DNA of 56,378 nt from the NCBI RefSeq assembly GCF_900167605.1, contig NZ_FUYH01000017.1:1-56378 (forward strand), given 5' to 3'. Position 1 is the first letter of the stretch. Every line of letters starts with the position of its first letter. Under the pieces are notes generated by a model, which was not told where the DNA came from, did not search any database, and worked only from the letters and a program-made list of their open reading frames with translations. The translations under genes and the position numbers were made by a program. The stretch comes from Caloramator quimbayensis. GTDB lineage: Bacteria > Bacillota > Clostridia > Clostridiales > Caloramatoraceae. Shown here piece after piece: positions 17,685 through 24,558 of the stretch.

Positions 17685-18368
17685 TTGATTGATGAAAGGT
17701 ATATAAGAAACATTGAGGCTTTAACAGAAGAGGAATGCTTAAGACTTAAAAACTTTAGAGTAGGAGTTGTAGGATGCGGAGGCCTTGGAGGATACATAAT
17801 TGAGATGCTCTCAAGAATTGGAATAGGATATATTGCTGCAGTAGACGGGGATGTGTTTCAAAGGTCTAATTTAAACAGGCAGATTTTATCAAGCAGCCTC
17901 TCTATAGGGAAAAAAAAGGCAAGGGAAGCAAGGGACAGGATTATGTATGTAAATCCTGATGTTAAAGTAGAAGCCTTCGAAGAGATGTTAAATGAAAATA
18001 ATGCACAAAAAATTTTAAAGGGACTTGATTTGGCAGTAGATGCACTGGATAACATAGAGTCAAGGCTTCTTCTTCAAAGTAAGGCTAAGGATTTTAATAT
18101 ACCGCTAATTCATGGCTCAATAGGAGGATGGTACGGTCAGGTTACAACAATACTTCCAGGGGATGATACTCTTAAATTTATTTATAGAGAAGGAATTAAA
18201 TCTGGAATTGAAAAAAAGCTTGGCAATCCTTCCTTTATACCCCCTTTAATAGCCTCAATACAGGTTAGTGAAGCTATTAAGCTTCTTTTAAATAAAGGGG
18301 ATATATTAAGAAAAAAGATACTTTTTATTGATATATTAAACAACGACTTTAATATAATTGAAGTTTAA
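17685..18368 (+). CDS. ThiF/MoeB/HesA-family adenylyltransferase
   Basis: An E1-like enzyme that adenylates the C-terminus of a sulfur-carrier protein. The AGGAG at 17672-17676 would overlap a GTG at 17676, so I choose the TTG at 17685 (spacing 8). The 227-residue product shows the nucleotide loop VGVVGCGGLGGYIIEML (about 26-42), the Arg-containing DVFQRSNLNRQILSS segment, DLAVDALDNIESR and IHGSIGGWYGQVTTI. The CxxC zinc pairs of full MoeB are missing, as in the shorter HesA/ThiF subgroup. Position at the end of the cofactor run argues for a MoaD-type partner, which must be encoded elsewhere. Confidence 0.88.
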   Translation: MIDERYIRNIEALTEEECLRLKNFRVGVVGCGGLGGYIIEMLSRIGIGYIAAVDGDVFQRSNLNRQILSSSLSIGKKKAREARDRIMYVNPDVKVEAFEEMLNENNAQKILKGLDLAVDALDNIESRLLLQSKAKDFNIPLIHGSIGGWYGQVTTILPGDDTLKFIYREGIKSGIEKKLGNPSFIPPLIASIQVSEAIKLLLNKGDILRKKILFIDILNNDFNIIEV

Positions 18369-18448
18369 AATAACAAAAAATTACCAATGAAAAATGCGTA
18401 TATATAATTTTAATAGGGTAAAAATATAAAATGTAAAGGGTATACAGT

Positions 18449-18827
18449 GGTTGAGCTAAGACTTATATATGATCCCACTGGGGTTATATATGGGTCGACC
18501 AAAGGTTGCATGCAGGTCCTGGCAGGCTTGCATGCAGCCGGAGGGAAGATTCTGCATGGTGGGGAAAAGCTTTATTGCAGTTGAACTTATTTTTGATTGT
18601 AGTAAGGTTCCAACTTATCATGCAGGGTCGAGCTAAGATTATATAGGGTATTGTAAACTTTGATATGGTTTAAGTCCCAGTAAGCTGCTGGCACTAGTGC
18701 TTGTATGCAGCCGAGAGGTTGCATACAGGTGCGTAGATATCCTATATAGTCGAACGAACCATCATTATAGGTTGTGAACTGCTCTATCATAGTCGGAAGA
18801 TTATGGTTGGGTAATAAGCTATCTATA
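18449..18827 (+). ncRNA. Candidate large structured RNA, class not identified
   Basis: This gene-free stretch is richer in G+C than its flanks and can fold extensively. Helices seen: 18449-18454 with 18495-18500 enclosing 18466-18476 with 18480-18490; 18504-18514 with 18529-18539; 18572-18581 with 18596-18605; 18606-18610 with 18756-18760; 18637-18647 with 18741-18751; 18702-18712 with 18717-18727 (GAGA tetraloop); 18788-18794 with 18799-18805 (GGAA tetraloop). GAGCTAAGA occurs twice (18453 and 18630) at equivalent places. GNRA loops fix the plus strand. A weak promoter (TTACCA/TATAAT, 18381-18408) precedes it and a T-rich tract follows. It is unlike OLE by context; I could not assign another class. 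Confidence 0.65.
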
Positions 18828-18864
18828 GTGGTGTAAGGTAGATTACTGTGTGCTCTTTAATTTT

Positions 18865-19500
18865 TTATTTTCTTTTTTTATGAATGGTTTCAAGTATAGC
18901 CTTATCGTTTTTATCATGTAATGCTTTAAAATATTTTTCAACAACTGCACGGGCAGAGGTAACTTCTTCATCAGTAAACTCAGGAAGATTATAAAAACTA
19001 TATTTTTTAAAATTATTATTTGAAGAATTATTATACAGGGCATTTTTTAAAAGCTCTAAATTATCATACATTGAAGCTGTATTTCCATAAGTATTTTCAA
19101 TATCTCTTCTTTTATATGAAAAAATCACGCTGTATTTTGAAGTATCAAGACTTCCTGTAGATTTACTATCTCTGTATGCAAATTTTATCTCATCAAGATT
19201 TTTAATCATAGCAAATAAAACGAGTGCATTTTTCTCCATTATTGTATAAGATGAGGCGTTTAAATTCTGCCCTGCAGAACCTTCCTGTTTTTCATAATAA
19301 ACAGTAAGCCCTAAAGGCTTTTCCTTTGTATCTAAAGACATATATCTTTGTATATAATTTTTGCTTGGTAAAGGAAGACAGTTTATAATAGCGGATACTT
19401 TACTATTATTTCCTAAGTAAGGGGTTTTATGTTTTGATATTTCTTCAAGGTTGTAATTTGGTATATTAACTCTTACAACAAAGGAATAATTAACAGTGCA
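18865..19500 (-). pseudogene. 5'-truncated DUF4825-domain protein
   Basis: The minus-strand frame encodes VRVNIPNYNLEEISKHKTPY, LGNNSKVSAIINCLPLP, KEKPLGLTVYYE and a helical tail, matching the DUF4825 domain pattern (a short domain often in anti-sigma-like or secreted proteins). Upstream the frame hits a TAG (19506-19504) inside the repeat element at 19499-19567 with no ATG, GTG or TTG between. The first internal Met (19341) would cut the domain in half. The expected signal peptide or membrane anchor is absent. The likeliest reading is that insertion of the repeat, or a deletion up to it, removed the 5' end. Confidence 0.6.
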
Positions 19501-19567
19501 TGACTAAAAAATAGCCACAACGACGGAATGAAAAAGTTTGTCACTTGTCAACTGGGTGGCACTTTTT
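19499..19567 (+). repeat. 69-bp interspersed repeat, copy 1
   Basis: Runs from CATGACTAA to GGGTGGCACTTTTT and matches the minus strand of 29685-29753 with about eight mismatches over 69 bases. It lies at the broken 5' edge of the DUF4825 gene. Distinct from the GGGACGGTTA family. Confidence 0.75.
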
Positions 19568-19649
19568 TTGCTGTATACCTCCTTTATCCGGTATCTAACA
19601 CCGTATATTGTAATATATATCCAAATATGGGAATGCTACATTTTCACAC

Positions 19650-19660
19650 TAACCGTCCCT
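19650..19660 (-). repeat. Core of the GGGACGGTTA repeat, copy C
   Basis: TAACCGTCCCT as in copies A and B. As in copy A, CATTACTC follows shortly after (19666-19673), here as the left arm of the hydrogenase terminator hairpin. Confidence 0.45.
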
Positions 19661-19664
19661 CCTA

Positions 19665-19721
19665 TCATTACTCAAAAAGCTGATTTGGGAAATTACCGCA
19701 AATCAGCTTTTTGAGTAATGA
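19665..19721 (-). terminator. Perfect 23-bp hairpin, terminator of the [FeFe] hydrogenase gene
   Basis: 19665-19687 and 19699-19721 are perfect inverted repeats (TCATTACTCAAAAAGC at the outer end) with an 11-base loop. It lies 10 bases past the hydrogenase stop. No long T run follows on either strand, but stem strength makes transcript ending or stabilisation likely. Confidence 0.65.
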
Positions 19722-19730
19722 TTTATAAAG

Positions 19731-21188
19731 TTACTCTTTATGCATATTTACTTTTTTCGTATTGTAAACGCTTAAGGATTCTTTGATGTTTTTTTCAATT
19801 GCTAAATTGCCGTATTTATCAACTTCGCTTCTGTCCTTTGGACCGTGGCATAAGGATGCAGCACCGCCTATGCAGCCTCCGACGCATGCCATACCTTCCA
19901 CGAAGTTGCCGTTTAGCTTTCCTATTTTTCCAAGCTTTAATGCTTTGTCACATTCTTTAAGTCCATCGCATACGACGGGTTTAAATTCAACATTTAGATT
20001 TTCCTCTTTAATAGCTTGCTTTATAGCCTCTGTTACTCCGCCTGATCTTGCAAATATTCTTCCAAAGAAAGATGCGTTGTTTAAAGGAGTTTCTTCGCAC
20101 TCTTCAATGTTTATTTCAAAAGCATCAAGCATTGCCTGAAGTTCTTCAAAGGTCATAACATAATCTGTGCTTCCCTTTAATTCATCCCTTTGTATTTCTG
20201 CTTTTTTAGCTGTACATGGTCCTATGAATACAACCTTAGCACTGCTGTCTATTTCCTTTATAAGTCTTGATACTGCAATCATAGGTGATACTGTTGAGGA
20301 CATATTACCTTTAAGGTCAGGATATTTTTTCTCAATATATGATACAAAAGCAGGGCAGCAGGATGTAGTCATGAATTTTTTATCCTTCAGCTTTTCAATA
20401 AGTTCTTTTGATTCGGTTTCTGCTACCATGTCAGCTCCAAGGGCTGCTTCAACAACATCATAAAACCCAAGCTTTTTAATTCCTGTTACAACTTGTTCAA
20501 TTTTTGCATAGGTAAACTGGCTTGATATTGCAGGCGCTATTACAGCATATACACGGATGCTTTTATCTTCCTTAGTTTTTTTAAGAAGATTAATAATATC
20601 TACAACGAAGGATTTGTCCATTATTGCACCAAAGGGACATTGATATACGCAGGCACCGCACTGAATGCATTTTTCATTGTCTATAACAGCCTTTTTGTTT
20701 TCATCTATACGGAGCGCAGAAGCGCTGCATGCCTTTCTGCAGGGCCTCATAACATCCGATATGGCGTTATAAGGACAGGCATTTTTGCATCGTCCGCATT
20801 CTATACATTTTTCATGGTCTATATAGGATTTTCTGTCTATTATATAAATGGCACCAACAGGGCAGGCTTCTTTGCACTTGTGGGCAAGACAGCCTCTGCA
20901 GGCTTCAGTTACTTTAAAACGGTGAATAGGACATTCATCGCAGGCCTCGCTTATAACCTCTATTACGTTGGGATTTTTTTTGTTTCCTCCCATTGCGAGT
21001 TTTACTCTTTCTGAGACAATGGCTCTTTCCTTATATATACAGCATCTTGTCATAGGTTTAGGGCCTGGTATTACTTTCTTTGGAATATCAAAAACCTTTT
21101 CACTTAAAGTCCCTTCATCAGCATATTTAATTACCTGCTTTAAAACCTTATATTTTATTAACTGTACATCATTTTCAAAATTTCTCAT
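19731..21188 (-). CDS. Monomeric [FeFe] hydrogenase, group-B-like
   Basis: A cytoplasmic iron hydrogenase of 485 residues. The N-terminal half is Cys-rich: CIYKERAIVSERVKLAMGG, CDECPIH, CRGCLAHKCKEACP, CIECGRCKNACP and CIQCGACVYQCP supply several 4Fe-4S sites (about 49-184). The H-cluster domain has TTSCCPAF (Cys 277/278), FIGPCTAKKAE (Cys 325) and EGMACVGGCIGG (Cys 435 and 439). The second motif has GPC rather than the MPC of classic group A enzymes, which fits the poorly studied group B. It is divergent from the sensory hydrogenase operon, a likely control partner. No maturation gene is nearby. Physiological direction is unknown. Confidence 0.92.
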   Translation of the reverse strand: MRNFENDVQLIKYKVLKQVIKYADEGTLSEKVFDIPKKVIPGPKPMTRCCIYKERAIVSERVKLAMGGNKKNPNVIEVISEACDECPIHRFKVTEACRGCLAHKCKEACPVGAIYIIDRKSYIDHEKCIECGRCKNACPYNAISDVMRPCRKACSASALRIDENKKAVIDNEKCIQCGACVYQCPFGAIMDKSFVVDIINLLKKTKEDKSIRVYAVIAPAISSQFTYAKIEQVVTGIKKLGFYDVVEAALGADMVAETESKELIEKLKDKKFMTTSCCPAFVSYIEKKYPDLKGNMSSTVSPMIAVSRLIKEIDSSAKVVFIGPCTAKKAEIQRDELKGSTDYVMTFEELQAMLDAFEINIEECEETPLNNASFFGRIFARSGGVTEAIKQAIKEENLNVEFKPVVCDGLKECDKALKLGKIGKLNGNFVEGMACVGGCIGGAASLCHGPKDRSEVDKYGNLAIEKNIKESLSVYNTKKVNMHKE

Positions 21189-21359
21189 ATAACCACTTCC
21201 TTATAACATAATTTACCCTATTTAAATTAAACCCTTTATTATATGGCATTTGACATAAAATATTGCCTTTAAAAGTATACTATTACTTTGTAAAAATATC
21301 AATTCTATAAAGTTAAATATTTAATGAATATATTTTTGATAAGATGCTACCTTATTCTA

Positions 21360-21411
21360 TTGTACATAATTTTATTATTTGTTACAATTATAATTGTTAA
21401 CAAATTAACAT
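21360..21411 (+). promoter_or_regulatory. Promoter and Rex-like operator of the hydrogen-sensor operon
   Basis: TTGTAC (21360-21365), 17 bases, TACAAT (21383-21388) form a promoter. At the expected start site lies TTGTTAA-CAAA-TTAACAT (21394-21411), matching 13 of 14 fixed positions of the clostridial Rex consensus TTGTTAA-N4-TTAACAA. Rex represses under low NADH, so this would tie the operon to redox state (family knowledge; binding is inference). Confidence 0.6.
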
Positions 21412-21430
21412 TAATTTTGGAGGGGTCAAA

Positions 21431-21688
21431 GTGCTTAGTGTGTATATATGTGTAGGAAGTTCCTGCCATCTAAAAGGTTCTTATCAAATTATGAAAATAT
21501 TCCAAGAAATTATAAAGGAAAAAAAATTAGAGGAAAAGGTTGAACTTAAAGCATCCTTTTGCCTTGGCAATTGTACAAATGGTGTTTCAATAAAGGTTGA
21601 TGATGTAATTTTTGGAAACCTAACTCCTGAAAATGCAAGAGAAAAGTTTGATGAATATATATTAAAGAAGGTTAATAGCAATGATTAA
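21431..21688 (+). CDS. Thioredoxin-like [2Fe-2S] ferredoxin
   Basis: An 85-residue protein of the NuoE-C-terminal type. It starts VYICVGSSCHLKGSYQIMKI (Cys 6 and 11 counting the GTG as residue 1) and has ASFCLGNCTNGVSIKV (Cys about 45 and 49), the four ligands of a 2Fe-2S cluster in a thioredoxin fold. The start is a GTG at 21431 with TGGAGGGG upstream. It overlaps the sensory hydrogenase gene by 8 bases. The same trio (2Fe-2S protein, sensory hydrogenase, phosphatase) recurs in anaerobes, where the small protein presumably passes electrons to the sensor. Confidence 0.9.
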   Translation: MLSVYICVGSSCHLKGSYQIMKIFQEIIKEKKLEEKVELKASFCLGNCTNGVSIKVDDVIFGNLTPENAREKFDEYILKKVNSND

Positions 21689-23387
21689 CACAATAAGATT
21701 CAAGGAAGCAAACTGCAAAAACTGTTACAAGTGTATAAGAAGCTGTCCTGTAAAAGCCATATCTTTTAATAATGATCAGGCTCAAATAATGGAGGATAAC
21801 TGCATACTTTGCGGAAATTGTCTTAAAGTATGCCCTCAGAATGCTAAAAGCGTTGTGGATGAAATAGGGAAGGTAAAAGGATTTATAAAAAAAAAATACA
21901 GCGTCTATGCAAGCATTGCGCCTTCTTTTCCCTCTGCATTTAAGTCCAATAATGCAAAAGCTCTGTTTTCTGCTCTTGAAAAACTTGGATTTTCTTATAT
22001 AGAAGAAACAGCTGTAGGAGCTTTTGCAGTATCGAGAGAATATGAAAAACTTATAAAAAAAGGTGAGATGAAAAATATTATAACAACAGCATGTCCGGTT
22101 GTTGTCTCCCTTGTTGAAAAATATTATCCAAAGGCTATAGAATATCTTGCCCCTGTGGTATCTCCTATGATTGCCCATGCAAAGATGTTAAAACATGCCT
22201 ATGGAGAAAATATAAAGGTTGTATTTATTGGACCCTGCCTTGCAAAGAAAAAAGAATACAGGGATGGAGAAAATGATAATTTAATCGATGCTGTAGTTAC
22301 CTTCGATGAGCTGAAAAAATGGCTTGAAGATGAAGGCATTGATTTAAATGAGTTCCAAAATGAAAATATTAAAGATGATGAAACTCTAATTGAGGGATAT
22401 TATCCCATAGTTGGCGGTATATTAAAAACTATTAATAAAGAAAGCAGTTATAAATTTTTAAGCGTTGATGGTTTGAAAAGTTGCATGGAAACTCTTGATG
22501 CATTAGTTAAAGGAAATATTAATGGATATTTTATAGAGATGAACAGCTGCAGGGGTGGATGCATTAATGGTTCATGCAATAATAACAGCAGCTTTATTGA
22601 AGCCTATGATGATGTCTTGAATTATGTAAGTAATAAAATAGTAAGCGGTTTAAAAGATATTAAAGTTGATGTCGATTTATCAAAGGGTTTTTGCGATAAA
22701 GAAGTAAAAAATATTATACCTGATGATAAAACTATCAGGAGTATATTGAAAAAAATAGGTAAGTTTAAAAAGGAAGATGAGCTTAACTGCGGTGCCTGCG
22801 GATATTCAAGCTGCAGGGAAAAGGCAATTGCAGTTTATAATAATAAGGCAGACCTTCATATGTGCCTGCCTTATATGAGAGAAAAAGCTGAGTCCATATC
22901 TAATATAATTATTAACTCCTCTCCTAATGCAATACTTGCTTTAAACAGCGAGCTTTATATTCAGGAGGCTAATAATTCAGCATATAGGATTTTTAATATA
23001 GAAAATATGAACTTAGTTGGTAAGAATGTATTCGACTTTTTCGATTGCCCTGACTTTGCAATTGTAAGGGATACTGAAAAGGATATTTTAAATCAAAAGA
23101 TTCATTATGATAAGTTTGATGTTACTGTAGAGCAGTCAGTAATATATTCAAAGGAACACGAGGCAATTATAATAATAATGAAGGATATAACAAAAGAAGA
23201 AAAAAATCAGGAGCAAATGAATAAAGTTAGAAGTGAAACTGTTGAGATTGCACAAAGAGTTATCGAAAAGCAAATGAGAGTTGCTCAGGAAATTGCAAGT
23301 CTGCTTGGAGAGACTACAGCAGAGACCAAAGTAGCATTAACTAAACTAAAGGACACAATAGTAACAAAGATGGGTGAAGACGAATGA
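21681..23387 (+). CDS. Sensory [FeFe] hydrogenase with PAS domain (HydS-like)
   Basis: A 568-residue putative hydrogen/redox sensor. Order: two 4Fe-4S motifs (CKNCYKCIRSCP and CILCGNCLKVCP, residues 12-51); an H-cluster domain with degenerate motifs ITTACPVVV (Cys 138), FIGPCLAKKKE (Cys 186) and EMNSCRGGCINGSC (Cys 290/294); an extra 4Fe-4S site CGACGYSSC...C (370-395); a PAS domain about 405-510; and a C-terminal coiled coil ending TKMGEDE. The TACP form of the first motif and the PAS domain mark group C sensory enzymes. It overlaps the phosphatase gene by 4 bases, so the likely output is control of phosphatase activity. Confidence 0.92.
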   Translation: MINTIRFKEANCKNCYKCIRSCPVKAISFNNDQAQIMEDNCILCGNCLKVCPQNAKSVVDEIGKVKGFIKKKYSVYASIAPSFPSAFKSNNAKALFSALEKLGFSYIEETAVGAFAVSREYEKLIKKGEMKNIITTACPVVVSLVEKYYPKAIEYLAPVVSPMIAHAKMLKHAYGENIKVVFIGPCLAKKKEYRDGENDNLIDAVVTFDELKKWLEDEGIDLNEFQNENIKDDETLIEGYYPIVGGILKTINKESSYKFLSVDGLKSCMETLDALVKGNINGYFIEMNSCRGGCINGSCNNNSSFIEAYDDVLNYVSNKIVSGLKDIKVDVDLSKGFCDKEVKNIIPDDKTIRSILKKIGKFKKEDELNCGACGYSSCREKAIAVYNNKADLHMCLPYMREKAESISNIIINSSPNAILALNSELYIQEANNSAYRIFNIENMNLVGKNVFDFFDCPDFAIVRDTEKDILNQKIHYDKFDVTVEQSVIYSKEHEAIIIIMKDITKEEKNQEQMNKVRSETVEIAQRVIEKQMRVAQEIASLLGETTAETKVALTKLKDTIVTKMGEDE

Positions 23388-24556
23388 ACTTTTTTATAGA
23401 TGCAGATTATGAGAGTATTAACAAATTTAATGAGGAACTCTGCGGAGATAAGGTTGAAATAATAAGAAACAAGGAATCGGTTATAGTAGTTCTTGCCGAT
23501 GGGCTTGGAAGCGGAGTTAAGGCTAATATACTTTCAACTTTGACGAGCAAAATAATAGGGACTATGCTCTCTAAAGGCTCAAGCATAGATGAAGCAGTAG
23601 AGACTATAGCAAAAACTCTTCCAGTATGTAAAGAAAGAGGCATTGCCTATTCTACCTTTTCCATACTGGAGATATTCAGCAGTGGGGAAGGGTATATTGT
23701 AGAGTTTGATAATCCGTCAATTATAAGGCTTAAAAATGGAAAGTATGCACCTCTTCTTAAAAATGAGAGAACTATATATGATAAGAAAATATATGAGACC
23801 AGATTTAAAATAGACTTAGACGATACATTTATTATGATAAGCGATGGAGCAGTGCATGCAGGAATAGGGCAGATGCTGAACTTAGGATGGCAGTGGGAAA
23901 ATGTTAAGGAATATACAGAGAGAATGTATAAAAAGGAACTGCCTGCTAAAAACTTTGCAAGGTTATTAGTTAATGTCTGTGATAATCTTTACGGACAAAA
24001 ACCTGGAGATGATACTACAGTTGTTGCAGTAAGGATTAGAAAGTCTCAAAACGTTAACGTATTAATAGGTCCTCCTGTTGATAAGGAGCTTGATGAATAT
24101 GTTATTAAAAAGTTTATAAACAGCGATGGGAAAAAGGTTGTATGCGGAGGCACAACATCTCAGATAGTCTGCAGGGTTTTAAAAAAAGAGCTTAAGGTTA
24201 ATTTAAACTACATTAATCCTTCAATACCTCCAACGGCGGAGATAGATGGTATTGATTTAACCTGTGAAGGCGTGCTTACAATGAGCAAGGCAGTTGAGCT
24301 TGTAAAAAGATATATTTCATCAAAGGATACTTCAACAAATTTGTTTTATCTTAATAAATATGATGGTGCCTCAAGACTATCTAAAATGCTGATAGAAGAG
24401 GGCACTAACATACATTTTTTTGTTGGAAGGGCAATTAATCCCGCCCATCAAAATCCTGAATTTCCTCTCGATTTAGGATTAAAATTGAAGCTTGTTGATG
24501 ATATAGCTCAGTATTTAAAGTCCCTTGGAAAGGAGGTTACAGTAGATTATTTTTAA
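23384..24556 (+). CDS. SpoIIE/PP2C-type serine phosphatase with a conserved C-terminal extension
   Basis: Residues 1 to about 215 are a PP2C-like phosphatase: VVLADGLGSGVKANILSTL (about 30-48, metal Asp), FIMISDGAVHAG (about 147-158) and KPGDDTTVVAVRI (about 204-216). Residues about 220-390 form another domain (GPPVDKELDEYVIKKF, VVCGGTTSQIVCRVL, LTCEGVLTMSKAVELVKRY) of unknown function that I associate with partners of sensory hydrogenases. Translationally coupled to the sensor by an ATGA overlap. It probably dephosphorylates an anti-sigma-type antagonist or another Ser/Thr phosphoprotein, but no such gene is in the window. Confidence 0.88.
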   Translation: MNFFIDADYESINKFNEELCGDKVEIIRNKESVIVVLADGLGSGVKANILSTLTSKIIGTMLSKGSSIDEAVETIAKTLPVCKERGIAYSTFSILEIFSSGEGYIVEFDNPSIIRLKNGKYAPLLKNERTIYDKKIYETRFKIDLDDTFIMISDGAVHAGIGQMLNLGWQWENVKEYTERMYKKELPAKNFARLLVNVCDNLYGQKPGDDTTVVAVRIRKSQNVNVLIGPPVDKELDEYVIKKFINSDGKKVVCGGTTSQIVCRVLKKELKVNLNYINPSIPPTAEIDGIDLTCEGVLTMSKAVELVKRYISSKDTSTNLFYLNKYDGASRLSKMLIEEGTNIHFFVGRAINPAHQNPEFPLDLGLKLKLVDDIAQYLKSLGKEVTVDYF

Positions 24557-24558
24557 AA

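Noticed and set aside
18587-18790. A 67-codon minus-strand frame beginning MIEQFTTYNDGSFDY
   Set aside because: It lies entirely over the helices of the structured RNA candidate, has no ribosome site and no family resemblance.
18449-18840. Identification as OLE RNA
   Set aside because: OLE is about 600 bases and normally lies next to its membrane partner gene and isoprenoid genes; neither is here.
21311-21328. A second Rex-like palindrome (AGTTAAATATTTAATGA) between the divergent hydrogenase genes
   Set aside because: Only about 10 of 14 fixed positions match, which AT-rich DNA gives easily.
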